Shown piece after piece: positions 22,372-34,695 of a stretch of 64,000 nt of DNA. Under the pieces are notes generated by a model that searched no databases, had not been told where the DNA came from, and saw only the letters and a list, made by a program, of their open reading frames with translations. The stretch comes from Adineta steineri. Its lineage: Eukaryota > Rotifera > Eurotatoria > Adinetida > Adinetidae. The position numbers were made by a program, and so were the translations under genes. The number at the start of each line of letters is the position of its first letter. Position 1 is the stretch's first letter. The stretch spans positions 124,001-188,000 of the forward strand of contig CAJNOI010000027.1 of assembly GCA_905250115.1 (NCBI GenBank), read 5' to 3'.

Positions 22372-23310
22372 TTATTGTAAACGTACAGTTTTGTTTTGTT
22401 CTCTCGTTAATGAAAGTGAATTTTCAAATGGCATGACTCGATTTGATGAATGTATTATACTTTTCAGAGCTTGACGAAGTTCTCGATCCAATGAAATCGT
22501 ACATATCTTTTCCACAACTACAGTAAATGTGAATGTAACAATACCAGACAAATATAATATGTTAATATTAGTAAATAAAAATAGTAAAGTTGGAACTCCA
22601 CCTACTATATAAATACATAAGAGAATAACAATATTTCGAAGAACTTCAAGATCACGTTTATCATTTGTTGTATTAAGTATAGTTTCAGCAGATTGTTTTG
22701 TTCTTCGAATTTTTCGATAAATATAAATGTAAATAATTATAATTGAGACAACTGGTACAACATAATAAGCAACGGCAGTATAACCCATATGAAGTAAATA
22801 TTTAAAAGGTACCCAACAAAGAGAACCAGGACGAAAATAAATATCTTTTGTAATAACTGATGGTAATGGTATAATTAAAACAATCAACCAATGTATAAAA
22901 ATAAGAACATAATGTGCTTTAAATGTTGTTAACCAAGGATATTTTCTTGCAAATATTGAAAAGAAAAGACGTGATACTGCTTGAACAAGATAAGAATAAG
23001 TAGCTGCTGATATTGACATGTAAGCAAAATAACCTCGCCATCGGCACGCAACGTCACTTGTTATCGAAGGTAAAAAGATGAGAAAAATATAATTAATAGT
23101 TTGTATAATACAATAAAGCATTGATGCAATACATGTATTACATGTAAGTAAATGCCGAACTGTATGTAGACGACGTTTTGCATGTTTAACTATGATCACA
23201 ATTGTCATAGAAAGTATTATAGATATAAGACCAAAGCCTGCTGATAAAGAGCAAATAATATACAATTCTTTGTCATTGGATACGGTAGAACTGTATATTG
23301 TTGAATTCAT
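22372..23310 (-). CDS. Orphan rhodopsin-like GPCR, copy 3 of 3
   Basis: An intronless 312-residue seven-helix receptor of the same local family. It begins MNSTIYSSTVSNDKELY, with an N-glycosylation site near the start. It keeps TVRHLLTCNTCIAS, the TM3 cysteine (ACRWRGY), loop 2 TKDIYFRPGSLCWVP and LEVLRNIVILL. The TM3 end reads VSRLF instead of E/DRY, and TM7 reads VVVEKICTISLDRELRQ with no NPxxY. The tail is short and ends NKTVRLQ. The three genes share orientation and lack introns, consistent with tandem duplication, though 10 kb with two unrelated genes now separates copy 1 from the others. Confidence 0.82.
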   Translation of the reverse strand: MNSTIYSSTVSNDKELYIICSLSAGFGLISIILSMTIVIIVKHAKRRLHTVRHLLTCNTCIASMLYCIIQTINYIFLIFLPSITSDVACRWRGYFAYMSISAATYSYLVQAVSRLFFSIFARKYPWLTTFKAHYVLIFIHWLIVLIIPLPSVITKDIYFRPGSLCWVPFKYLLHMGYTAVAYYVVPVVSIIIIYIYIYRKIRRTKQSAETILNTTNDKRDLEVLRNIVILLCIYIVGGVPTLLFLFTNINILYLSGIVTFTFTVVVEKICTISLDRELRQALKSIIHSSNRVMPFENSLSLTREQNKTVRLQ

Positions 23311-25061
23311 ATTTTTGAAGAAAAATTTATTCTTTTAAATCTGTTTCAGTTTTATTTGCTTATATATGAAAAAGTTGTGGCAATAAGGGACGTTTTTCAA
23401 AGATTTATATAACAGTTCCGGCGAAAAAATATTTCTATGATATTCTAGAAATGCTACTGTGTGACATTAGAAATCTTATTTTCATAATTAACTCTGATAT
23501 TCAAACAGTACAGATTAAATACTGATTCTTTGAATTCAATATAATATATTTTCTATTGAAAGAATATAAAGCGAAATATAATGTCATGTGCACTTTCTAT
23601 AGCTTATTAATTATAAATATAGACAAAAATTAACTAATTAAAAGTATATAAAATTACTATCTTATAGTTAAATATGTTTTATGCGCGTGATTATTATTAT
23701 CATTTGTTTGGATTTTTAAACTACGCATATCCAAATTAATAGAGATTTACGTCTTTCATATGTGAAATGTAAGTACAAAATTTGATGTAAAAAACGATAA
23801 TTTTACCTGATATATTGGCAGATCGTGGAAACCAAATATACTTATTAAATTTACCATTTCTTGTTTTATCTAAAATAATATTAGTTATTAGACTCTTATA
23901 TAGTTTAATGAATAAGTATCATTTTCAAAGTTCTACTTTGAATAATCTAAACAGTCAACTATCCGAATACTACGATTTAATATAAGATTGAATGATAATA
24001 TTATGAAAAAGAAATTGAATAAGTTAGGTACGCTGTTTATTTGAATTAAAAGGAATATGTCAGTGTACACCGTCAAAGAGCACGTTCGACATAAAAAAAA
24101 TCTGTTCACACGTCTGTTAACATCAAGAAAAATGGAATTATTGATAATGTTCAAATATTTTTAAGCGTCTTACTCCAGAAAAGTCGTGTTTCATAATTAT
24201 TTTATACATATATATGGAAATTATTCTTTCGTGTTAGGCAATGACATAAATGTATTTTAGTTGATAATAGTGGGAACATATATAAATCATCATTTTTGAT
24301 TTACGATCAAATAAATATAATAATACGATAAGGAAATAATTTATGTTGTATTATTATATTTAATCAAAAGATATACGATGCATTATTCCACCATATATTC
24401 TTATGTTACTTATAGAAGAATGTTGAAATTAGACCCTAGATAAAAATTATTCTAGATAAGACATTCCATTATGTATCTATCTCGTGAAACTTTCGATATC
24501 AGGTATTTTAAACATCATGATAAACGTACCTTATAATTATATTTCCGCTCGAATCACCAGGTTATGTTAAACAAACTATGAAACAATAATATTTTTTGTT
24601 TTTATATTATTAACCAATTAACAGTAGTTTTTGTTTTCTAACCTATCCTCTATCTAATATGCTCATTATCGTTCAAAATTTCATATATATATGTATATAT
24701 TACTTAACAAGAAAACTCTAGAATACTTCTCAATATAAATCTTACTTTACAAAGAGAGAGAGAGATACATATGAATAAGAAAGATAATAACATGAACAGG
24801 TCACACACATTGGAAGAATACAAAATAGAAATAAGGAAAAAAAAGAATAAAAGATTTTGTTTTATATTTATTTTTTTTAGTTGGCTAGTATTGAAAGCTC
24901 ACAGAATTGCAACACAATGCAAAGAGCATAAATCAATGAAAAAAAAGAGAAAGAGAAAGAGAAAGAGTGTTTGTGCTTGTATGAGTGATTAAAAAAGGCT
25001 AACAAAAGAAGAAAAAAAAAGAAAGAAAGAAGTGAATATGTTGCACCAAACTCCTAAACAA
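23311..25061. other. 1.75 kb non-coding stretch
   Basis: Upstream of GPCR copy 3 and downstream of the PMCA gene. Includes a short (GA)n tract at about 24753-24764. The frames at 23933-24154 (minus) and 24771-24992 (plus, Lys/Arg run) look like chance. Confidence 0.55.
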
Positions 25062-28000
25062 TTATTCTTCAAGAATATTGCCACGACTTGTTCGTTTATA
25101 TTCAGCTGCTTCAGTATTTTTGTCTTTAAGTTCTTCAAGTCGTGATCGAAATTCATTGATAACACGAAACTAAAATAAATGATTAAATAGAAAATTTCAA
25201 AATAAAATAAATTCTCAAACCTCGGAATTAAGTCGATCAACACTTTTACGAAGCATAAATTTAGCAAAAACTGGTGGTGGTTCAGTTACAACAGTTGCAC
25301 TTGTTAATTGAGCAATTGTACTATATTGTAATCCATCACCCGTGCTTCTTCTTGATGGTCGTCGTAGATCTGATGCAGCTGATTTTCGACGAGCAATTTC
25401 TTCTTCAAGTTTCTTAGCTTGTCTCGTAGCACAACATGGACAACATACACGATAGATTGCCGAAAAACATTTAGCAAACGGTTCGATTGGAATACATAAT
25501 AAAATCTAAATGATAAAAATTACAATTTTTCTACAAAACGATCTAGAAGAAAATCAAATAACATACCTGTTGCCAAAAAAGTGATCCAATACCAAAATAT
25601 AAACTATATGCCCATTGTTGAGGATTTAATCGTGCACAACTAAAAACTCGACCACCAAATGTAACAATTAAAATCTTAATAAAAAAACAAAATAACAATA
25701 TTAATTATATTATTATCAATCTAATTACTTGTGCAATGAAACAAAAGATCCAAATACAATAAAAAAATGGATTACGAAAAACTCCTTTAAATACATTTCT
25801 TTCTCCATGTAATTTTCTTGAATTAATTTCATTAAATAAAGTCATTAAAACAAATGCATTGAATACTAATGTAAATTGTTCACTTAGCTCTCTTCCAGCA
25901 TGTGGATCATGCTGAATTTTTTGAACTGTTGATTCAACACCTAAAAAGTATTGTCCAGCATAAAGTATAACAAACATAACAATAAGTTGATAAATTGATT
26001 GTCCAATAATATTTCTCATCATCATTGGTGATATAATTGATTTTGTTCGTCCATATGGTTTACGATTTAATAATTCTTCTGTTGGTGGTTCTGTTGCAAG
26101 AGCAAGTGAAGCTAATGTATCCATAACAAGATTAACCCAGAGCATTTGAACAGCTCGTAATGGAACAGTCTATAGAAAATAAATAAAGTTCTTTTTGTTT
26201 CTCAACAAAAAAAAATTATATATCTCTTACACTAATAGCTGCAGCTGATACAACTGATATTACACCTGCTGATAAATTAGCTGTTAATTGAAATTGAAGA
26301 AATTTTGCAATACAATCATAAACATTTCTTCCCCACATCATTGCTTTAACAATTGACGAAAAATTATCATCAGTTAAAATAATATCTGATGCTTGTTTAG
26401 CAACATCTGTTCCTTGAATACCCTTTAAAACAAAAAAGATATTGTTGAATTAAATAGAAAATGTTTTATTTACCATAGCAAATCCAACATCAGCACGTTT
26501 AAGTGCTGGTCCATCATTTGTACCATCACCCGTAACAGCAACGACTTCACGATGTTCTGTTGCATGACTTTCAACAATACCATTAACTAAATTGTATTTA
26601 TCCTGAGGTGATGAACGTGCTAACACACGTAGTTTTGGCCATACTTCATCAAGTTTCTTTTGTGAAATCTAAATATTTTTTGTATAGAAAAAATAACTTT
26701 TCAAAAAAACACTCTACTAACTCTTCCATTTGCATCTCGAATACGTTTATTAAATTCTTTTCCTTCCAATACAAGAAAATCTTCATTTGGTTTAAGTATA
26801 CCACATTTTGTTGCTATCGAACGTGCAGTCATAATATTATCTCCTGTAACCATTCGAACAACGACACCTGCTTTTTGACATTTTAAAATAGCGTCTGGAA
26901 CCTAAATTAGAAAATAATTCTAGATATTCTTTTGTTATGTTTTTCTTGTATTACTTCTGGTCGAACAGGATCTTCAATTCCAACAATTGCAATACATGTT
27001 AAATTATTAATCATTTTTTCTTCATCATCCCAATTTTGTGTTTCTTTTCCAAGATCTTTATAAGCAATACAAATTGTTCGTAAAGCATTACTTGCCATTT
27101 TTTCAATAAGATCTTTTGTTATACGAGTTTTATCTTCTTCAGTCAATTGTTTGACTTGATGATTCTCTCCAAGAATTGATGTACATCTATGCAAAAAATA
27201 AATCGAATCGATTAAAATAAAATTCTAGTTGTTTTTTTTCTAAATACTTTGTTAAAACCATTTCTGATGCACCTTTTGTATAAATACGATAACCATCATC
27301 ACGTTGAATAATTGTACTCATCATTTTACGTGCAGAATTAAATGTATAGACTTTAACTAATTTTGCTTCAGGAATATCTTGACGAATTTTATCATATGAT
27401 CCACCCCAATTCTGTACTAAATCTAATAAAGCACATTCTGTTTTATTACCAACTTGTTTGGGTAAACCACCCTCTTCTTTTTTTGCTTCCTAAAGATATA
27501 CAGATGTAAGATTATATAAATATTTTGTCAAGTCAATTTAACCTCTATTTTTGATGTATAATTTGAATTAACAGATACAGCTTCAAAGAGTAATGGTAAT
27601 AATTCTTGATTGACTTCTTCTTTTTTTGGTATTTTTTCACTATGTTTTCCTAATATGATAAAAAGAAAAGAAAGATGTAGATAAATCATATTATTCAAGA
27701 AAATAATGGGTCATTATTTGAATAAACTCTATTATAAAGACCCAATACTGACCTACCCGTAACAAAAGTTTGTACAACAGTCATACGATTTGTTGTTAAT
27801 GTTCCTGTTTTATCCGAACATATTGTTGATGCATTTCCCATTGTTTCACAAGCATCCAAATGTCTAACAAGATTATTATCTGTCATCATTTTCTAATAAA
27901 TAAAATTTGAATAATAATTTCATATTAAATATTCAATTTAATTACTTACTCGAACAGCATAAGCAAGAGCAAGTGTTACAGCCAATGGAAGACCTATCAA

Positions 28001-30203
28001 TCAAAGAAAATAACATATAATTCGTTTTATCATATATAAAAATAAATGAATCGAACCTTCTGGTACTGAAACAACAACAACAGTAATAGCTTGAATAAGA
28101 AATGATATAAAATAACTAATATCATTGCTCGATGCTCGTTGTTTATTAACAACATAAGTTGTAATACAGTAACGGACGACTAAACAAATTAATGTTAAAA
28201 TAGCAGCAGACATACCAATATAACCAATCCATAAAGCTAAACTACTCAGTTTTGTTTGAAGAACCGCTGAAAAAAACAAATATACGTTTTTTTTGAAGAT
28301 ATATTTCAAATGTTTTTTTTGCTTACATTGATGTTTGCCTTCACCAACTCCAGCAATGTCTTCCTCGTCTTCATTGGTCTCAGCTTGTACAGGTTTTAGA
28401 CCTTCTTCTTTTTTATCTTGAGCAGAGTCTGTTGTTTTATTATCATTTGATGGTTTACGTGATGATGCTTGTAGATTTCCTTCAGCGGTTGATGTTGTTC
28501 GTAGTTTTGTTTCATCTTCAGTACGTATACTCTGTCTTGTTGAATCAGGTATAGGTTTCGTTGTTGATGGTGTTCTTGCTTTATCTGCTTTATCCTTTTT
28601 CTTATCTTTTGCATCCTTACCACCGTCTGTTGCACCAAGTAAACTCATGATACTTCCAACTTGGGAATTTAATCCCACACCAACAATTACCATTCGACCA
28701 CTACCTTCCATAACATGTGTGCCTGATAATAATCCCACATCATCATTTTCATTTTTCTTTATTAAATCAGTTTCTCCTAAATATTAGAAAAATTCTATTG
28801 AGATATTATAAAAAAATAAAATGAACTATTTTAACCTGTTAATGAAGATTCATCGATTTTAAGATCACTTGATTGAACAAGAATACCATCAGCGGGTAAG
28901 AGATCACCTGAAGAAATAATAAAATTTTTATATAAAAACTAGTCAAAATTTTACCGTATTTAATAAAACAAAGATCACCAACAACGAGTTCTGCGACAAG
29001 AACTTGTTGTATTTGACCATCTCGTATAACAGATGTTTGTTGATCTTTTTCAATTTTACTTTGTAAACCACGAAATTGTCGTTCTTTTCTCCAATCATTA
29101 AATGCAGTAACAAATACAACGACAAGAACAGCAACAAGAATTGCAACACCTTCAATCCATTCAAGATTTGCTAAATTAAATACATTAAATTAGTTTTATT
29201 AAAATAACTATTTCGTTTTTTTTTCTCTTTTTGATCATAATCAATATTAATAAAAAATATCAAAGATTATTGAAAATAGACTTATTTCTTTCATCTTTTT
29301 ATCTATCACGTAATTTTTCATTACTTCATGTTCTTCTTTCAAATGCAAACATTTGTTTATGCAAATCGTATAAAATGACGTATATAGATGATTAATTTTT
29401 GTTAATACTCTGGAAAAAAGTTTTTCTTCTTGATTAACAATGTCTCTAAGTTTGCTATGGTAGTCTCTTGAGAAAAGCTTAAACAGAAATTGGGCATTGC
29501 ACACACCCACATATATATCTATATATATACATATATATATATATATATGTATGTATGTATGTATATGCATAACATTTCATCTATGATAATGACAACGGAG
29601 GAAGGAAACCAAAAGAAAGGGGTGAAAAAAACGTCGATAACAAATAATCAATTGTCTATTGTGTGTGACTCACAATCTATCAGCACAAGTATTTATCTAC
29701 TAGTCGGAGAAATCAATCAACATTCTATCTATCCATCCATCTAATTTCTTACAGATCGAATGATGTAATTATAAGAAAAACAACATCAACCTACGTTCTT
29801 CTTCTTTTTCTTCATGTCCATGTTTCGGTGGACTATAGAATGAAAGGGCAATTGAAACAACTGCACACACTAATAATATCACTAAAAGCATATCATGAAG
29901 TGCATCCCAACATAATTTTAAGAATGATTTCATTGGTTTAGGTGGAATTTCATTTTTGCCATAAGCTACACGTCGTTGTTCAAGATCTTCTTCATTCTTC
30001 GAATCAAGTCCTTTAGCTCCATCAACTTTTAATTTTTCTAATATTCCTTTGACACCATTATAATCCGGTGAATTTATTTTTTCAAGTAATTCCTTTCCAC
30101 GTACTTCCATCAATGCTTTTAATTGATCCATTTTTAGACCAAACATTGATGAATCACCACCACCAGCAGCATTAGTATTAGATGGTAGTTTCTTAGGTGC
30201 CAT
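25062..30203 (-). CDS. ATP2B: Plasma-membrane Ca2+-transporting P-type ATPase (PMCA)
   Basis: Seventeen exons on the minus strand, 5' to 3': 29795-30203, 28955-29170, 28836-28907, 28327-28776, 28057-28266, 27950-27993, 27757-27892, 27543-27649, 27248-27489, 26955-27186, 26722-26901, 26474-26668, 26231-26422, 25729-26169, 25567-25674, 25221-25505 and 25062-25169. All phases agree and give 1208 residues, a normal PMCA length. Landmarks: actuator motif DESSLTGE near residue 230; TM4 VPEG at 450-453; phosphorylated Asp 494 in DKTGT; KGASE at 620-624; hinge TGDGTNDGP from 812. The C-terminus has a calmodulin-binding-like segment ([18 protein letters not shown]). The enzyme exports cytosolic Ca2+ at ATP cost. 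A ~100-residue charged, Lys/Asp/Ser-rich insert (exon 28327-28776) replaces the lipid-binding loop between TM2 and TM3. The ATG lies directly after a splice acceptor, so a longer N-terminus is possible (see 30301-34606). Confidence 0.95.
29512..29566. repeat. (TA)n/(TATG)n microsatellite in PMCA intron 1
   Basis: Runs of TATATA followed by about four GTAT units in the 624 bp first intron. It gives rise to spurious frames on both strands. Confidence 0.8.
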
Positions 30204-30300
30204 CTAAATAAAAACAAAAGAAAAGTTGTTGCTTACATGATATTCTAATAAATTGTTTTTTTTTCATAAGTAGAACTTCAAAAAATATTGCTTTTCTTAC

Positions 30301-30327
30301 CTTCCGTATTGAATGCCTACGTCTGAT
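30301..30327 (-). CDS. 27 bp candidate micro-exon upstream of PMCA
   Basis: Flanked by TATAG acceptor and GTAAGA donor. It reads IRRRHSIRK in phase 0, in frame with both the PMCA start exon (97 bp intron, 30204-30300) and the candidate upstream exon at 31249-31408. RRHS fits the PKA consensus R-R-x-S. If untranslated it is a 5' UTR exon instead. Confidence 0.45.
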
Positions 30328-31248
30328 CTATAGAAAATTCCGATTATATTTAGAAAAATAAATATAAAGTCATTCTCCCTTTGTTTTTCAACAACAATAA
30401 TAATAATAATATAAGTATGACTTGTCGATGATAATATAAAATAAATAAAACTATGCCTTTAACTGACTATAATTTCTATACTAAGAAAATGCTATCCTAC
30501 TACTGTAGCTGTACTATTGAGAGATGAAGAAGGCATTCTTTTTTCTCATTTTGTTTTGCTTTTATCTTTAGCGCGAGGACGATAGATGATGAGAATAAAA
30601 CAAAGAGAATAGGGGAAATGTGATACACATGTCGAATATGTATAGAATTGAAGTCTTATACATATTTTATTATTCAACTAGTCGTTCATCACTTATTAAA
30701 TCTCATGTGATTTTGTAACAAAAGAAAACAAAAAGAAGGAAAACTATCGTCTATATTGAATTTTGCGGATCACAACTGTTTCTTTCCCCTTTCAAATATA
30801 GAATAACTCTGCAAGAAAGCAAAAAAAAGTTATATATTCTGTTGTTTGTTGTAACCGGCTAACTATATACCAGAATAGTGTAAGATTGGCATAATTCTTT
30901 CTCTTGTTTTCTTCTATTCTTGCTCCGATCGTTTCTTATCTTTGTAGCACAACGGTTGGTCGACAGCGCATCTTACTTTGCCAATGATGATATGCGCATA
31001 GGATAGGATTAGTACGGGACGGTAATAACGTTTTCTTGATGTTGTTTTTGTTATTTGTTGTTATTCTGCTGTCGTTTCTCATCTAAATCTGTCAGGCAAC
31101 GTCTTGCATTTGATTTCCTAAACCTTACAACTGTATTTAAGATGTTTTTAACGCACACAGAGATAACTAACAAATATTTAATCATTATCTGTACATCGAT
31201 TAAACATTTCATCTTAAAAAACAATTATAATAATAATATAATAATTAC

Positions 31249-31408
31249 CTCTTTACTAGGTTGTCGTATCTTCGTGTCTGACGGTGAAGAATCTAATAAT
31301 TGCATTTCCATTTGTTTTTCTGTATCATCGGGAAGCGATTGGCCTGATGCATTCTTCTTTTTCAAGCTGCTATTATCAATTCGAACTTTTTTCGTATTTG
31401 AATCCGAC
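31249..31408 (-). CDS. Candidate 5' coding exon (PMCA N-terminal extension or separate gene)
   Basis: A 160 bp segment bounded by a TTTGCAG acceptor and a GAG|GTAATT donor, open only in the frame that needs two bases from an earlier exon. It encodes a hydrophilic, Lys/Ser/Asp-rich sequence (SDSNTKKVRIDNSSLKKKNA, ending PSDTKIRQPSKE). Its 3' phase (0) matches the 27 bp exon at 30301 and then the PMCA ATG exon. On the 5' side, a donor at 34604 is preceded by AT, and AT plus the G that opens this exon makes ATG. The simplest model is a PMCA isoform with a ~63-residue N-terminal extension. A separate gene whose other exons I cannot see is the alternative. Confidence 0.45.
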
Positions 31409-34400
31409 CTGCAAATATTAAAAAACATATTATAAAATTTTTAATAAGAACTTCAATGACTAAGATTTTGTAATTTTACAAAACCAATTTCTTTTTCTAC
31501 GTTCAATATATACTGGAAGAATCTTTACTTCTCATATTCGTAATTACTGTTATGAATTTTAAAGCAAGAAATATGTTACTCATGAAATAGGAGTTAAAAA
31601 AAAGTAGTTCATTCACCCATAATAAGACTTATATTTAGCATCAGAAGAAAATAACACATGTTCTACTGTACTTGTATATGTATATATATGTTATATATCA
31701 ATAAACAAATGCAAAAAAAGAGATATTTATTCATGAATAGTTTTAATTAAACATTCTTGCATAATATGAAAATATATTTTAAGAGAAAAAAGACAATGTA
31801 TTTATGAATACAGGTAAATCATTACGATTCTATTGTAAAGATAGGGGGAGTTGACAAGCTTAGTTGTCATCGGGTTATGAATATAGAACATGTAACTGAG
31901 GCACATTCTCAATGTATTCTATCTATTTATTATTATTATGATAATCGTCAAGGACATAATATTGTAGACATATGTCATTTTCAACACCTTAAGAATTATG
32001 TTGATGAGAACATGTTTTGGAGAAGTAAATTTATCAGTAAATTATTAATAGAAATAACAAAATCGATCATTTTTATAATAAAGGTTAATCTTCAAAAGCC
32101 AAAATGCCCTTTCCAAGGGGCATTGTAATAATTATGATACACAACCCGTAAAAAAAAATTTCTATAAAAAAAACCAAGTATTTCTTCAGGATAAGATGAC
32201 TTAATAGGTTATAGAAAAAAAATCAATCTTGAGTAACTCTCAAATGACACAATGGCTTTTTCAATACAGGTAACTTTATAATGTCACTTTTTGATTTTGA
32301 TTATTCATAAGAATATCATGAAAATTAATTTTTCTAAGCGATACCGTAAGGCATGTTATTCGGTAAACTTTTAACTGATCTACCGATGCATTACATCATT
32401 ATAAAGGAAAGATACCTTTTCTAGAACTATAGTATGATCATAATGAGAATTTAGAAGCTCTATTCTGATCGTCAGGTTCTTCTCATTTTCATGAGAATTC
32501 CCTTCGGCTTTTATACCGACAAATGATTCTAATTAATTAGTCTCGATGAGTTAAATGCAGTTATTGATAGAATAAAACGAGATTACACGTTCAGAAAAAA
32601 AAAATATTTCTTTTTTAAAATCATCGAATTAATTGTTTTAATGAAAAATTATAAAAAAAATGCCTTTGGAATATTTCAAGTAGATCAATAATGTAATCGA
32701 TAAAAATTATTGATAACATCTGTTGTTACTACTTCATAAATAGTTTATATTACCATAAATAGAGAACTACAGGTCCACGTATCATTCTCGCAAAAAAAGC
32801 AAAATTAGTATAAAATTATTTCTTTTTAGTTTTTCTATCACAATTCTACCTCGATTTGAAATTTACTATAGACCAGATGTTACATTAAATTTACACTTAG
32901 ACTCAGACTCATTATAATTAAACTTTGTAGTTCCCTAGTTACAAAATTTGATTTATATTTTTATTAACGTCCCTAACGCAAAAATACCAACATCTCCGAA
33001 GAAAAAAAAAATTTTTTTGATCATGCAAGAAAACTAATTAATTAATTGCTAGCGTGTGACAAAACACAATCGAGTTCACAAAAATTGTTCGATAAGAATA
33101 TGTGTGTGACAATTCACTGAATAAAATATATAGTGGATAAAACTAATTAGAATTAATCATATATATATATATGAATACAAATGAATGAGTACGTTTAATA
33201 AGAACAAACCAATGTTTATTTATCATAAATTAATATTATTAAATAATTTGTTTATGTGATACGTATAAACTTGTTCTATCATAATTCAATTTATCTTTTG
33301 TGAAACACGAACTAAAAGGAGTGTTAAGGGGCAGAAATTTGGACCCCCCCCCCTCCCCACAGACGTGACCGACAGGGAATCACAGATATGGCCGATATAT
33401 GTTCTTTCGATTTCGTCACATACGTGACCAACAAAGTATCATAGGCCTTTATATAGGGTGTGGGTGTAGACATAGACGAGCAAAAATTACAATATCCACA
33501 CTCACACAACTGTTAAAACGCTAATTCAGCGAGTACATCATATATAAATTATTTCTTTCCTATATTTCTATACCTTTATGCTACAGAATGAGGCAAAATC
33601 CGCTTCATAAAGATACAATTAAACTATCTTCTCGAAGGTAGAAACAACAGTTCGATTGTGTTTCGCATTTAAATCTCGCTAGGGATTCCGCTAACAGCTT
33701 TTTCATTCTAATACAAAGAGTATTATAATATGAATGATCTATTCTTTTTAGAAAAAAAATAGTTTTATTGATAGACTTCTCATATTAGTTTATATGGTGA
33801 AATATTCTCTGGAGAATTTGGTTTGAAAACTATCTTATATTATTTTCTGTGTGATTAACTTTGATCTATTTGTATTATTGTATTAATCCATTCATTGAGA
33901 TAAATGGTCTCTTGTCTATTTAAAAACCAATTTCTGTATTCAATTTTATCAATGATATACAGAATGATGTCAATGATTAGTATGGAGAAAAAAAAAATCT
34001 AAATGACCCTGAAATCGACGATTCAGAGTTGTTATTTTGAAATTAATCTCTGTGAATCGTGAATGAATTACTCATTTCTATTGTTGTTAGGTAATTTAAT
34101 AATAATTAGGTAAATATTATTTTTTTTGTGTAATTCTATAGAATAAAATCTACTCAGTTAGTCAATCAAGGTATTCATTACTTCCGTTCGTCTTTAGCGA
34201 TACAGAATGTAATGAGTAATAAAAAAAAAAAGAAGAAGGTGTATGACATGAATGAATAATAGTTATGGTTTTTCTTTTGCAATATGTCTGTGTAAATACA
34301 TTAGTTTTGTTTTTTATGATTCTATGAATATCGTTTAATTACACTTCGGATGATAGTGCGAGATAAAGAACATGTATAAAGAAAAAAAAAACAAATCTGT

Positions 34401-34604
34401 AATTTTTTTTTTTGCGGTCTCGAAAATAATCAAGCAATTTATACTGAATACTTCATATAGATCTCTTAAAATTGATTATGACTGATTGTTTATGTCACAA
34501 TATTTCTTTCATTTCTTTAAATTAACTTAGAATATATAGAGAGGAAAAAAAAACCTAATGTAAATATATCATAAAAGGCCTTGAATAAGAAATATAAAAC
34601 TTAC
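31409..34604 (-). other. 3.2 kb putative intron, otherwise non-coding
   Basis: Between the candidate exon at 31249-31408 and the candidate 5' exon ending at 34605. AT-rich. An 83-codon plus-strand frame at 31877-32128 has no domain. A rare homopolymer of ten C followed by TCCCC sits at 33344-33358, next to a less AT-rich patch (33340-33500). Confidence 0.4.
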
Positions 34605-34695
34605 ATGTTAGTGACAATCTTGTGAATAATATTGTACTATCGTTGATTGCAATTCCTATGAATAGTCGCTTTAACTTGTACGCTTTGCGTACAAG
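34605..34695 (-). promoter_or_regulatory. Candidate 5' UTR exon end with split start codon, and adjacent hairpin
   Basis: A donor (AT|GTAAGT, G at 34604) ends a sequence with no long open frame. The last two bases, AT, would complete ATG with the first base of exon 31249-31408. Just upstream, CTTGTACGC (34675-34683), TTT, GCGTACAAG (34687-34695) form a perfect 9 bp stem with a three-base loop. The hairpin could lie in the 5' leader or at the promoter. Confidence 0.35.

Noticed and set aside
24771..24992. 73-codon Lys-rich plus-strand frame
   Set aside because: Low-complexity AAG/GAA run next to a (GA)n tract; no support.
31877..32128. 83-codon plus-strand frame
   Set aside because: No domain, no codon pattern and no splice context; it lies in a putative intron.
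33456..33467. TGTGGG-like sequence (also near 54358) as a telomeric repeat remnant
   Set aside because: Only about two degenerate units occur at each site, without an array or a terminal retroelement nearby.
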